Position numbers and translations under genes: made by a program. 64,000 nt of DNA from Cytobacillus stercorigallinarum (GTDB taxonomy: Bacteria > Bacillota > Bacilli > Bacillales > Cytobacillaceae), in NCBI RefSeq assembly GCF_014836495.1, contig NZ_JACSQT010000012.1:1-64000 (forward strand), read 5' to 3'. Under the pieces are notes generated by a model. The model was not told the DNA's origin, searched no databases, and saw only the letters and a list, made by a program, of their open reading frames with translations. This document shows positions 1-7,745 of the stretch, in pieces; the first letter of the stretch is position 1; every line of letters begins with the position of its first letter.

Positions 1-131
1 TGTTTGATTAGCTCGTTTGCACCTATGGTGCTTTGTTGCTGATAAATCAGCTTTTTTAGAATTACGCTTGACGTTTTATGTTCGTTCAGTTTTCAAAGAA
101 CAATCTCGTTCGCTTCAAAAGCGACTTTATT
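1..131 (-). promoter_or_regulatory. Leader of an rRNA operon (boxA region), 16S gene lies left of the window
   Basis: Read on the minus strand this is a typical Bacillus 16S leader. It has a boxA-like TGTTCTTTGAAAA at 90-102, then A-rich sequence ending in GAGCTAATCAAACA at the window edge, the kind of sequence found just before the 16S 5' end. The boxA would load the rRNA antitermination complex. The 16S gene itself is not in the window, so the assignment rests on leader resemblance and the tandem promoters behind it. Confidence 0.75.
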
Positions 132-160
132 ATCATAACATCCCATCTCAATCACGTCAA
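132..160 (-). promoter_or_regulatory. rRNA operon promoter P2 (proximal)
   Basis: On the minus strand TTGACG (160-155) and TATGAT (137-132) are separated by exactly 17 bases, a near-consensus sigma-A promoter. It sits about 30 bases upstream of the boxA leader and is the second of two tandem promoters, as is usual for Bacillus rrn operons. Confidence 0.8.
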
Positions 161-226
161 CCATTTTTTCAAAATAAATTTAAGTGATTAGATTAGTAAA
201 TTTTTCTTTTATCGGGAACAAAAATA

Positions 227-255
227 ACTATATCACGATTGAAAAGTGTTTGCAA
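227..255 (-). promoter_or_regulatory. rRNA operon promoter P1 (distal)
   Basis: On the minus strand TTGCAA (255-250) and TATAGT (232-227) are 17 bases apart, 95 bp upstream of the proximal promoter. The sequence behind it (256-330) is very A/T-rich and could act as an UP element. Tandem spacing of this kind supports an rrn promoter pair. Confidence 0.7.
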
Positions 256-539
256 TATAATTTTTAAAGTTTTAATCAAGTTTTTTATATTTTTATTAAT
301 TGTGGTAACTATATATAGTTAAGCGTTTCCAATTATTGATAACCACAATAAACTATTGATCATCTTTGCTTTACTTATATATAAAGATACTTTTCCTTAT
401 TCTTATCTTCTTAAGCTCCCAACTTATTTATATAAAGTAATCTTTCAGTCTCTTCATACTTAACATAGATATAAGTCATAAAGTTGAGAATGGGTCATAT
501 AATCTACTAAACTCATTCTATTATATAGGAAAGGTGTGA
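256..539. other. AT-rich intergenic region
   Basis: No gene is seen here. The left part probably serves as the UP element of the leftward rRNA promoters. The right part must carry the promoter of the small rightward membrane-protein gene that follows, preceded by the ribosome binding site AGGAAAGGTG at 527-536. Confidence 0.5.
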
Positions 540-545
540 ATAGAG

Positions 546-719
546 CTGGAAGATGTAGCACTATACGTATCAGTAATTATGGCCCTTTTTTTATTTTCAT
601 TCGCTTATGTGGAAGGTATTCGCATCGCTAATTCACCAGGTAAAGTATATGGAGGAACTTTCATCTTTACCGTTACAGCAGCATTTATTTTTAGTAGATT
701 ATCCTATTTATTTATATAA
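546..719 (+). CDS. Small membrane protein, unknown function, non-ATG start
   Basis: The reading frame encodes about 58 residues with two hydrophobic stretches (VALYVSVIMALFLFSFAYV and a FIFTVTAAFIF segment) separated by a polar EGIRIANSPGK loop, so a two-pass membrane peptide is likely. A clear ribosome binding site AGGAAAGGTG lies at 527-536, but the frame has no ATG/GTG/TTG near it. Candidates are CTG at 546 (9 bases away) or ATA at 540. The first ATG, at 579, has no ribosome binding site and would cut into the first hydrophobic segment. Family not recognised. A leftward terminator follows. Confidence 0.5.
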   Translation: MEDVALYVSVIMALFLFSFAYVEGIRIANSPGKVYGGTFIFTVTAAFIFSRLSYLFI

Positions 720-726
720 AAAATAT

Positions 727-773
727 AATGAAGTAAAAGGTGAGCTAATTGTTGGCTCACCTTTTACTTCATT
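727..773 (-). terminator. Intrinsic terminator of the EamA transporter gene
   Basis: A perfect 19-bp stem (727-745 with 755-773) has a 9-base loop. On the minus strand it is followed by a run of T, so it ends the leftward transporter transcript. It could also stop rightward transcription from the small gene at 546-719, though no T run follows on that side. Confidence 0.85.
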
Positions 774-784
774 ATCTAATACGC

Positions 785-1678
785 CTATAATCGTTTCTTT
801 CTTATTATTCTTTCATCTATTAAAAAGAAAGATAACCCTACTATAACAAATAACCCACCAAAGATTTGTGTCCAAACTATTCTTTCTTGTAGTACGAAAT
901 AAGCTAAAATGGCTGCACCCACAGGTTCAAACAAAGTCGCCATTGAAATAACAGAAGTACTTACATACTTTACAGACCAATTAAATAATGTATGGCCTAA
1001 TAATGTTGGAATAAGTGCTAAGAGAATTAAAAATATCCAGTCATTTACTTGATAAGGATACAAAGGTTGTTCATTAAGCATGACATAAATAAAAAGTGTC
1101 AATGTACTAATACTGTACACAATAAATGTATAAGTAATAAGGGATACTCTTTGGCGGACGGTCTGCCCAAACATTAAATACCCTGTTACTAGCCCACAGG
1201 CGATAAGTGCTAACAAATCACCATAAAGCGCCCTTTCACTTAGTAGAAAATCACCCCAGCTAATAATGATACAACCGCCTATCGCAGTGATAGCTGACAA
1301 AATCGCTTTCCAAGAAGTTTTTTCTTTAAAAAAGAGATAAGTTCCTATAAATGCAAAAATCGGTTGTAAGGCAACTAACACAGTTGAGCTAGCCACGGAT
1401 GTGTATTGAAGAGACTCAAACCATAAAATAAAATGGAAAGCTAAAAAAATACCCGCAATCATCGAAAACAGCCAATCCTTTGTTGTAATATGACGAACCT
1501 CATGAACATATTTTAAAAGAAAGATTGGCATCATAAGCACGACAGAAAAAAGGAGACGATAAAAAGCAATAATACCAGGGGGAGCTGAAATCAACTTTAC
1601 AAAAATGGCCGAAGTTGAAACTGAAACAACGCCTATAGCCAATACCAAAAACGGATTCATCTTCACATCCCCATGCAA
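785..1678 (-). CDS. EamA/DMT-family transporter
   Basis: This 297-residue protein is almost entirely hydrophobic with about ten predicted membrane spans, arranged as two EamA halves, the classic size and layout of drug/metabolite transporter family exporters. Typical motifs are seen: an LISAPPGIIAFYRLLFS segment near the N-terminus and EPVGAAILAYFVLQERI near the C-terminus, the conserved glutamate-containing motif of the second EamA repeat. It would export small metabolites; the substrate cannot be deduced. The start at 1678 has AAGGTGA five bases upstream; an in-frame ATG six codons later is an alternative. It is a single-gene unit ended by a strong terminator. Confidence 0.85.
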   Translation of the reverse strand: MHGDVKMNPFLVLAIGVVSVSTSAIFVKLISAPPGIIAFYRLLFSVVLMMPIFLLKYVHEVRHITTKDWLFSMIAGIFLAFHFILWFESLQYTSVASSTVLVALQPIFAFIGTYLFFKEKTSWKAILSAITAIGGCIIISWGDFLLSERALYGDLLALIACGLVTGYLMFGQTVRQRVSLITYTFIVYSISTLTLFIYVMLNEQPLYPYQVNDWIFLILLALIPTLLGHTLFNWSVKYVSTSVISMATLFEPVGAAILAYFVLQERIVWTQIFGGLFVIVGLSFFLIDERIIRKKRL

Positions 1679-1786
1679 TCACCTTGTTTCTATATATTGT
1701 TATTTAGGTATAGACTATTTTACACCTTAAACCTATAGTAAAGGTAATCTATTTAAAATTTATTAAATGATAAAGCAGGCGATAAC

Positions 1787-2482
1787 ATGAACGGATTAGA
1801 AATGGATGTTCTAATAAAATTAGGGATTTCAGCTGTGCTTGGTCTTGTTATAGGACTAGAAAGAGAACTAAAACGTAAACCAGTAGGTTTAAAAACAAGC
1901 CTAGTCATTTCAATCGTTAGCTGCCTACTCACTATTGTTTCAATTGAATCAGCATACATATTTCCAGGCAATGACGATATTAATATTACAATGGACCCCT
2001 TACGTTTAGCAGCTCAAATTGTATCAGGTATTGGCTTTCTTGGCGCAGGGGTCATATTGAGGAGAGGGAATGATAGTATCTCTGGTCTCACAACGGCTGC
2101 TTTAATTTGGGGAGCTGCCGGGATTGGCATCGCTGTTGGAGCTGGATATTATATGGAGGCTGTTGCAGGTGTCGTATTACTTATTATTTCAGTTGAAGTT
2201 GTTCCCTACTTATTAGGACTTATCGGCCCAAGACAACTCCGAGAAAAAGAGATTACGATGAAAATGGCAGTTGAAACGAAGGAACAGATTACGACCATTA
2301 TTCATTCCATTAAAGAACAACAAGCGGCTATTCGCAGGATGAGAATTAAAGATACGGAAGAGGGTTATCCTCAAGTATATTTAACCATCGCCGTTGATTA
2401 TCGTAAAAAAACAACCGATTTTTATCATACCATTTCTCAAGTACCTGGCGTAAAGTCGATGGAAATAGAAAGCTTGCACTAA
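1787..2482 (+). CDS. MgtC/SapB family membrane protein
   Basis: This 231-residue protein has the MgtC/SapB signature: the early KLGISAVLGLVIGLERELKRKPVGLKT segment with its conserved GLERE, four to five membrane segments, and IVSGIGFLGAGVILRRG in the middle. After about residue 145 comes a soluble tail with an ACT-like fold (KEITMKMAVETKEQITTIIHSI onwards), seen in Bacillus YhiD-type members. Family members are linked to magnesium limitation and ATP synthase control in pathogens; in soil bacilli the role is unclear. It is divergent from the EamA gene and followed closely by the tRNA-Ala promoter. Confidence 0.85.
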   Translation: MNGLEMDVLIKLGISAVLGLVIGLERELKRKPVGLKTSLVISIVSCLLTIVSIESAYIFPGNDDINITMDPLRLAAQIVSGIGFLGAGVILRRGNDSISGLTTAALIWGAAGIGIAVGAGYYMEAVAGVVLLIISVEVVPYLLGLIGPRQLREKEITMKMAVETKEQITTIIHSIKEQQAAIRRMRIKDTEEGYPQVYLTIAVDYRKKTTDFYHTISQVPGVKSMEIESLH

Positions 2483-2500
2483 TTTTTTTATTTTTGACTA

Positions 2501-2529
2501 TTGAAAAATATTCATTCTCTCGCTATAAT
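2501..2529 (+). promoter_or_regulatory. tRNA-Ala promoter
   Basis: TTGAAA (2501-2506) and a consensus TATAAT (2524-2529) are 17 bases apart and end 15 bases before the tRNA, giving a very short leader. Confidence 0.75.
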
Positions 2530-2544
2530 TTCTATATACTTAGC

Positions 2545-2617
2545 GGGGGATTAGCTCAGCTGGGAGAGCGCATCGCTGGCAGCGATGAGGTCAGGGGTTC
2601 GAGCCCCCTATTCTCCA
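2545..2617 (+). tRNA. tRNA-Ala (anticodon GGC)
   Basis: A full cloverleaf of 73 bases can be drawn: acceptor GGGGGAT pairing with ATTCTCC, D-arm TAGCTCAGCTGGGAGAGC, anticodon stem CATCG/CGATG with loop CTGGCAG (anticodon GGC at 2578-2580), and T-arm with GGTTCGAGCCC. The discriminator base is A and no CCA is encoded. It stands alone with its own promoter and terminator. Confidence 0.95.
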
Positions 2618-2621
2618 TACC

Positions 2622-2659
2622 AAGAAGCCGTGATTTATCAGGGCTTCTTTTATTTTTTT
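2622..2659 (+). terminator. Terminator of the tRNA-Ala gene
   Basis: AAGAAGCC (2622-2629) pairs with GGCTTCTT (2642-2649), followed by a T-rich tract. It ends the single-tRNA transcript. Confidence 0.8.
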
Positions 2660-2747
2660 CTTAGCAACCACACTCACTAAAAATATAGATGTAGCCGAAT
2701 TGTTGCCGAAAGTCATTTTTTCTAAGTTTTTTTATCTCTAAATTGCA

Positions 2748-2855
2748 CTACCAACCTCCTTCAAAACCTTCAACAGCATCGGCATTATTTGTATAAGTAC
2801 ATACCCAAGCACTCCATTCTGAATTCCAATCCATGCTCTGACCAGCTAGATTTTT
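2748..2855 (-). pseudogene. Decayed C-terminal gene fragment beside the tRNA
   Basis: On the minus strand a 35-codon open stretch closes with TAG at 2748-2750. Its peptide (containing SMDWNSEWSAWVCTYTNNAD and ending EGFEGGW) has protein-like composition with four tryptophans. The frame is preceded by an in-frame TAA and lacks a start codon with a ribosome binding site. It looks like the tail of a lost gene. Source family not recognised; a short functional peptide from the internal ATG (28 residues) cannot be excluded. The rest of 2660-3064 shows nothing else. Confidence 0.3.
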
Positions 2856-3064
2856 TTAATATAACAGCTAATACTAATTCGATTAATAACTACTAATAAC
2901 TGCAAGTAGCTTCAATAGTTAAGGATTGAAATTTGTAATATTATCCAATATTGGTTATACTGTTTTTTTGAAAGACCACTTTCGTTATATAAGAACTACG
3001 TTTCAAGTACTAAAGACGTAAGAATGAATCAACAGAATAATCAATCGTTGAGAGGATGGTTCAG

Positions 3065-3565
3065 ATGGCGAAAACATCAATAACAACCCTTAATATGAAA
3101 CGCAAATTTAATGTTCCAGCAGAAAAAGTATTTGACGCGTGGACTAAAGCAGACACGATTAAAAAATGGTTGTTCACTATGGAACATACAAATAAAGTGG
3201 CAAAGAGTAATCCTCGTGTAGGTGGAACATGGGAAGTTGTGGATCATCGAAATGGGAAAGATTATCGAGCTATTGGAGAATATAAATTGGTGGAACCACC
3301 AGCGAAACTTGTTTTCACATTCAAAATGCCACAATTTAGTGATTTAGAAGACGACATTACAGTGGAAATCGAATCGCTTGAATCAGGCTGTGAAATGACT
3401 TTTACACAAGAAATTAACGTAATCCATGAAAAAGATTGGACTACTGAAGATATTCAAAAAGCACATGAAGATTGGAAGAAAGAGACCGAACAAGGTTGGC
3501 ATTATATGTTCTTAGGTTTGAAGGAATTAGTAGAAACAGGAAAGATTACATATCCATCATTTTAA
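3065..3565 (+). CDS. SRPBCC (AHSA1/Aha1-domain) family protein
   Basis: This 166-residue protein has the hallmark pattern of the Aha1-type START-fold family: KRKFNVPAEKVFDAWTKADTIKKWL at the start, GGTWEVVDHRNGKDYRAIGEYKLVEPPAKLVFTF in the middle, and a closing helix after GWHYMFLGLKELVE. These proteins bind hydrophobic ligands; the particular role is unknown. An earlier in-frame ATG at 3056 abuts the GAGAGG ribosome binding site, so the ATG at 3065, nine bases after it, is preferred. It is a single gene ended by a strong hairpin. Confidence 0.85.
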   Translation: MAKTSITTLNMKRKFNVPAEKVFDAWTKADTIKKWLFTMEHTNKVAKSNPRVGGTWEVVDHRNGKDYRAIGEYKLVEPPAKLVFTFKMPQFSDLEDDITVEIESLESGCEMTFTQEINVIHEKDWTTEDIQKAHEDWKKETEQGWHYMFLGLKELVETGKITYPSF

Positions 3566-3640
3566 TAAAAATAAGGCTAACTTTAACAAGAAACATGCTT
3601 GAAGCACAGTATAAAATAGTCAGATTCAATATCACAATTA

Positions 3641-3684
3641 GCAAAGAAGAGAAATTTAAAAGTTTCTCTTCTTTGCTTTTTTTA
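3641..3684 (+). terminator. Intrinsic terminator
   Basis: A perfect 14-bp stem GCAAAGAAGAGAAA (3641-3654) with its complement (3663-3676) is followed by seven T. It ends the SRPBCC gene; the leftward azoreductase gene ends just beyond it. Confidence 0.85.
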
Positions 3685-3685
3685 T

Positions 3686-4327
3686 TTATTTCTTTGCAAA
3701 TTCAGAAGCAATTTTTTCGACTTCAATATAAGCATTTTCTAAAATTGCCTCTCTGGCTAGTAAAGCTGTCCCTTGCGCTCTAACCATATGATAATCTTCA
3801 ATTCCAATAAAATTGAACATAGATTTCAAATATTTGTGTGAGTACTCGACTTCAGTATACCAGTCATTATTAGTATAAATACCACCACTTCCTTGTATCA
3901 CCAGCATACTTCTTCCATCTTTAAGTAAGCCAATAGAACCATTCTCTGTATATTTAAAAGTCTCCTTCGCAATTAAAATATTATCCATATAGTCTTTTAA
4001 TTTTGTTGGTACATTAAAATTATGCAATGGGAGAACGATTACATACTTATTCGCACTCTTAAATTGTTGTAACACTGCGCTCATACGGTTTGTTACTTCT
4101 TTTTCTTCATTCGTAAGTTCTTGATTCTTAGCAAGCTTAGCCCATGCATTTAAAACTATCTTATTTATCATAGGTACTTCGTCGCTATATAAGTCAATTT
4201 GTTCAATGACCTCATCTTCTGATTGTAATTCCTTATATAGATTTTTAAAGTGATTAAGAACATTAAGACTAACAGACGAAGTAGATTCCACTTCTGGATG
4301 GGCATTTATAATAAGTAATTTGCTCAT
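3686..4327 (-). CDS. azoR: FMN-dependent NADH-azoreductase
   Basis: This 213-residue flavodoxin-like protein matches the AzoR/AcpD family: a KLLIINAHPE first strand, an early serine-rich phosphate-binding segment, PLHNFNVPTKLKDYMDNILIAKETFKYTENG in the middle and the GSGGIY motif near residue 140. It would use NADH and bound FMN to reduce quinones, azo compounds or other electrophiles in the cytosol. It is divergent from an Rrf2 regulator with a palindrome between them, a common arrangement for electrophile- or quinone-sensing pairs, so regulation by that neighbour is likely. Confidence 0.85.
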   Translation of the reverse strand: MSKLLIINAHPEVESTSSVSLNVLNHFKNLYKELQSEDEVIEQIDLYSDEVPMINKIVLNAWAKLAKNQELTNEEKEVTNRMSAVLQQFKSANKYVIVLPLHNFNVPTKLKDYMDNILIAKETFKYTENGSIGLLKDGRSMLVIQGSGGIYTNNDWYTEVEYSHKYLKSMFNFIGIEDYHMVRAQGTALLAREAILENAYIEVEKIASEFAKK

Positions 4328-4389
4328 TAGATAATTCCTCCTGAATAAAAGTTTCTTTAATGGGTAAACTAATTGTCTCTTATATCAAT

Positions 4390-4410
4390 CGTCGATTAAT
4401 ATTGTCGACG
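4390..4410. promoter_or_regulatory. Candidate operator between azoreductase and Rrf2 genes
   Basis: CGTCGA (4390-4395) and TCGACG (4405-4410) form a 6-9-6 inverted repeat in an otherwise A/T-rich divergent intergenic region. Location and symmetry suit binding by a dimeric Rrf2-type repressor. The assignment is by position only. Confidence 0.5.
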
Positions 4411-4520
4411 TTAATCAATATAACGCTATTAGTAACTTGTGTCAAACAAAAAAAACTATGTTAAGATACAAATACAATAAAAAGATAATTAAAGATGTTT
4501 TAAATAAAGCAGGTGATTAC

Positions 4521-5054
4521 ATGAAATATAGTGTTATGGTTGAATATGCGTTGCATAGTTTAGTGTACTTAATTGATGTACCATCAGATGAAGTTATTGG
4601 GATAAAAGAACTTTCAGAATTTCAAGGGCTTTCAGAGACATATCTTTCCAAAGCATTTGGTAAATTATCAAAGGCTAAAATTGTGAGTTCTGTTCCAGGA
4701 GTGAATGGAGGTTATAAATTAGCTAAGGCTCCTGAAGAGATTTCCTTTTGGGATGTAATAGAAGCTGTTGAAGGTGTTAAACCAATTTTTCAGTGTAAAA
4801 ACATTTTAAGTAATAACCTTATGTATGTAGGTAAAGAGGATAAAGAGGATAAAGAAGATAGAGACTGTTCATCTTGTATACCAGGTAATTCCACTTGTAC
4901 AATAAATTTAGTAATGTTAGAAGCCGAACAGCAAATGAGAGAGTATTTACGAAACAAAACGATTGCTTGGTTAGATGAAGAACTTGATCGTGTTTTACCA
5001 AAAAAAATCCGTGTTGATAGCCGAGAATACTTTAAGGATAAAAGTCTTAAATAG
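4521..5054 (+). CDS. Rrf2-family transcriptional regulator
   Basis: The protein of 177 residues begins MKYSVMVEYALHSLVYL, followed by the winged-helix signature GIKELSEFQGLSETYLSKAFGKLSKAKIVSSVPGVNGGYKLAK of Rrf2 regulators. Several cysteines (FQC, CSSC and C after GNST) could hold an Fe-S cluster or act as redox switches. Between the first cysteine and the CSSC is an acidic KEDKEDKED insert encoded by three near-identical 9-base units. The ATG at 4521 follows AGGTGATT; an in-frame upstream ATG (4437) lacks a ribosome binding site. It probably controls itself and the divergent azoreductase. Confidence 0.85.
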   Translation: MKYSVMVEYALHSLVYLIDVPSDEVIGIKELSEFQGLSETYLSKAFGKLSKAKIVSSVPGVNGGYKLAKAPEEISFWDVIEAVEGVKPIFQCKNILSNNLMYVGKEDKEDKEDRDCSSCIPGNSTCTINLVMLEAEQQMREYLRNKTIAWLDEELDRVLPKKIRVDSREYFKDKSLK

Positions 5055-5061
5055 ACAAAAG

Positions 5062-5092
5062 AGAGTAGGAGAATGATTTCTACTCTTTTTTT
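5062..5092 (+). terminator. Intrinsic terminator
   Basis: AGAGTAG (5062-5068) pairs with CTACTCT (5080-5086) and is followed by seven T, eight bases after the Rrf2 stop codon. Confidence 0.75.
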
Positions 5093-5362
5093 ATCTTTTT
5101 TTAAAATAAGAATTAATATTTTGTTTATTTTATTCAGAAGATCATTTAGAAGGGTATCATTATACAAAAATCTTGGAAGCATTCCTAGAATAAATGTACT
5201 TATTTAAGAAGTTTATGAAGGGGTTTACTTAAAGAAACGGAGAATTTAGTTGAAGAGCATATTCATTTACTATGGTGAAATATGTATTTAAGGTAACATA
5301 TAAAAGGAGGTCAAATACTATAAGAAATGGTTGTAGAATAAAAGCAAGGGGGAAGAACTAAC
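5093..5362. other. Intergenic region without recognisable gene
   Basis: No reading frame with credible start and composition was found. A strong ribosome-binding-site-like AAAGGAGGTC lies at about 5303-5312, but the only ATG after it opens a four-codon frame. The true site for the next gene is the GGGGGAAG just before 5363. Confidence 0.5.
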
Positions 5363-5887
5363 TTGAAAATCACAACAGAAAGACTACTAATCAGACCTTT
5401 TAAACGTAATGATTTACAGGATGTATTTGCTATTTATAATAATGATGATACCTGTAAGTTCTTATTACATAATAAGTGGACTCAAGAAGATATGAACAAA
5501 AGGTTTGATAAAAAGCTAGGAAACTGTGCACTCACTAAAGAATCCATGTTAAGTTTAGCTGTTCTATACAAGAATAAAGTAGTTGGTGATTTATCCGTAT
5601 GGTATACAGATATGAAAGACACTGTTGAGATTGGTTATAGTTTTTCAAATGAAGTTGCTGGTAGAGGTTTAGCAACAGAAGCAGTAAGTAGTTTGGTCTA
5701 TAAATTATTTGATGAATTTAAAGTGCATCGTATACAAGCTAATCTAGATGCACGAAATATAGCTTCACAAAAATTATGTGAAAGAATTGGTATGAGAAAG
5801 GAAGCACATTTCATACAAGATTTTTGGAATAAAAATGAATGGACAGATAGTATTGTGTACGGCATGTTAATTTCCGATTTGAAGTAA
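5363..5887 (+). CDS. GNAT family N-acetyltransferase (RimJ/RimL-like)
   Basis: At 174 residues it has the RimJ/RimL-type layout: ITTERLLIRPFKRNDLQDVFAIYNNDDT at the start, GDLSVWYTDMKDTVEIGYSFSNEVAGRGLATEAV with the acetyl-CoA-binding motif A, and HRIQANLDARNIASQKLCERIGMRKEAHF as motif B. It would transfer an acetyl group from acetyl-CoA to an unknown amine. The start is TTG, eight bases after GGGGGAAG. No operon partner. Confidence 0.85.
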   Translation: MKITTERLLIRPFKRNDLQDVFAIYNNDDTCKFLLHNKWTQEDMNKRFDKKLGNCALTKESMLSLAVLYKNKVVGDLSVWYTDMKDTVEIGYSFSNEVAGRGLATEAVSSLVYKLFDEFKVHRIQANLDARNIASQKLCERIGMRKEAHFIQDFWNKNEWTDSIVYGMLISDLK

Positions 5888-6065
5888 TTGCCTTATTTAT
5901 TCGTGCAAATGGTGACTTATGTTAAAAAGCCCTTCCAAAAAAAAGCTTTTAAAACTTTACCCTCGCCGGCAATCTCAATTAAATAACTAATAATTCTTTA
6001 ATAAAGCTCATACATGCACCCAATCCCTTCAAAATCATAAGATGCTTTGAAGGAGTGATCTCACC

Positions 6066-6290
6066 ATGCCATGGCAACATAAAATTAATTATTTAATTGG
6101 TCAACCAATTGGTATCTCATTCACCAATGGTCAAGGGGCATCAGGGAAACTTTGTGGTACATCTCAAAGAAAATTATTAGTGATTGAATATTTATATCAA
6201 TCCCAATTCGCATTAAAGCAATATGATTTTCATATGATTCAAGATATTACGGGGTTTCCATCCTGCCATAACCAACAACCATTATATTGA
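6066..6290 (+). CDS. Small protein of unknown function
   Basis: A 74-residue soluble protein with an excellent ribosome binding site (GAAGGAGTGATCTCACC before the ATG) and its own terminator. It starts MPWQHKINYLIGQPIGISFTNG and includes GASGKLCGTSQRKLLVIEYLY and HMIQDITGFP. The alternating hydrophobic pattern with a glycine-centred turn suggests a small SH3/LSm-like beta barrel, and it resembles short Bacillus proteins of the DUF2642 kind, though this is weak. Function unknown. Confidence 0.6.
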   Translation: MPWQHKINYLIGQPIGISFTNGQGASGKLCGTSQRKLLVIEYLYQSQFALKQYDFHMIQDITGFPSCHNQQPLY

Positions 6291-6295
6291 AGTTC

Positions 6296-6322
6296 ACAGC
6301 CCTCATTAGTGGGCTGTTTTTT
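6296..6322 (+). terminator. Intrinsic terminator
   Basis: ACAGCCC (6296-6302) pairs with GGGCTGT (6311-6317) followed by a T run, immediately after the small gene. The 225 bases from here to the germination gene show no other feature. Confidence 0.85.
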
Positions 6323-6547
6323 CAAAAAACATTATACATAATCAGTCATTTACCCCGTTGTTCACAGATTAATTGATTAATTAAAATATACATCTACTTC
6401 GAAACACTTGATTCAAATATGTTGAAATACGAAAGCATAGCAGGTAAAGAGCCTGAAATATGTAAATGACTTTATCATTTATGCATACTTAGGTCCATTT
6501 AACATCACTCTAAGTTAAGATAGTTTACCTTAAAGGGGAGAGTTAAA

Positions 6548-7684
6548 ATTAAGAGGATCTTCATTACTATGATTATGTTTCTTTTGTTAAGTGGATGTCA
6601 AAAGCCTGTAGAAATTCAATATCAAGCATACGCCGTTGGTTTTGGTATTGACTTTATTGACGAGGAGTATGTGGTATATGTTCAATTTTTAGATTTTTCA
6701 AATGTAGCTAAGACTGAGAACAGTTCTATTAATCAAGATAAACCAGTATGGTTGGGGATAGGAAGAGGCAATACAATAAATAAAGCATTAACTAATATTT
6801 ATAAAACTATGCAATTAAACATTAATTATGATCATATAAATAGCTTTATTTTCTCAGAAAATATAATCAAGCATAGACTAAAGGAAACGACTGATTCTCT
6901 ATCTTCGAATTACAACATACGTGTCCACGGGTGGATTTATGGCACTAATGAGGATTTGGAAAAAATATTGACACTGAAAATGCCTTTTTATTATCCATAT
7001 ACAAGCAGTATTATTAACCAACCTCTTGATACACAAAGGCAAGTCTCTGAAGTCCCTGCTATAGATGCAACAAAATATCTTATTGGATTAGGAGAAGCAA
7101 CAAAGACGATCTTACTACCTCGAGTTGAAGTAACTGACAATAACGTTAAAAAAAATGAAAAGAAATTTCAAGTCCCCTATTTAAATGGAGGATACTTTAT
7201 CAAAGGCGGGAACTACATAGGTGTTTTAAACTCATCTCAGTTAAGTGGGTATATCAAAGCTAATAAGCAGGCAAAGGTAGAACGAAGTTTAATACAAGTT
7301 AATATGGAAAATGAAAGCGACCCTGTTGAAGTCGAACTTAGAGATCCTAAAACTAAAATAACTTTGGAGAAAAACGACTTTCATTCTAAATTAAAGTTAA
7401 ACATAAAATCCACAATTATTTTAAGGGAGGGAGCGTCAGAAGTAAATCAAGATGCTCTTAAACATAAAGTTGAAGAGCAAATCAGAGAAGAAGCCTTCTT
7501 ATCATTAGAATCTGGGAGAGAAAAAGGGATAGATGTATACCTTTTTGAAGATTACCTTTTTAGGCATCATAATAAAATTTGGAAACAACACAAATTTCAA
7601 GGCATGTTTGAGAATATTACTGCCGAAGATATAAACGTGGAGATTAAATATTCTCATAGTCCAAATAAAGTATTAAAAAACTAA
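6548..7684 (+). CDS. Ger(x)C family spore germination lipoprotein (orphan)
   Basis: The protein has a lipoprotein signal with lipobox LLSGC, the N-terminal domain of GerAC proteins (YAVGFGIDFIDEEYVVYVQFLDFSNVAKTE) and the C-terminal GerAC domain (about residues 210-370, ending in the usual KKIW-like and IKYSHSPNKV segments). Full length is near 378 residues, as expected. GerC lipoproteins act with GerA and GerB in nutrient germinant receptors in the spore inner membrane, yet no gerA or gerB partner is here. From the first ATG (6569) the signal lacks basic residues; from ATT at 6548, seven bases after GGGGAG, it reads KRIFITMIMFLLLSGC, a complete signal. An ATT start is therefore proposed. Confidence 0.8.
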   Translation: MKRIFITMIMFLLLSGCQKPVEIQYQAYAVGFGIDFIDEEYVVYVQFLDFSNVAKTENSSINQDKPVWLGIGRGNTINKALTNIYKTMQLNINYDHINSFIFSENIIKHRLKETTDSLSSNYNIRVHGWIYGTNEDLEKILTLKMPFYYPYTSSIINQPLDTQRQVSEVPAIDATKYLIGLGEATKTILLPRVEVTDNNVKKNEKKFQVPYLNGGYFIKGGNYIGVLNSSQLSGYIKANKQAKVERSLIQVNMENESDPVEVELRDPKTKITLEKNDFHSKLKLNIKSTIILREGASEVNQDALKHKVEEQIREEAFLSLESGREKGIDVYLFEDYLFRHHNKIWKQHKFQGMFENITAEDINVEIKYSHSPNKVLKN

Positions 7685-7745
7685 AGAAAAGACACGAAGC
7701 ATAAATACGTTAATCATTGGAAGTAAAAGTGAGTAGTTGTTACAC

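Noticed and set aside
90-102. TTTTCAAAGAACA resembling a SinR half-site (AAAGAAC)
   Set aside because: It is the boxA of the rRNA leader; the match to the half-site is coincidental and not palindromic.
607-846. Plus-strand frame of 79 codons
   Set aside because: It overlaps the better-supported small membrane-protein frame and runs through a terminator hairpin into the transporter gene; no ribosome binding site.
5290-5362. Leader peptide after the AAAGGAGGTC site upstream of the acetyltransferase gene
   Set aside because: The only ATG frame is four codons; a 13-codon frame would need an ATA start. Not enough to call a gene.
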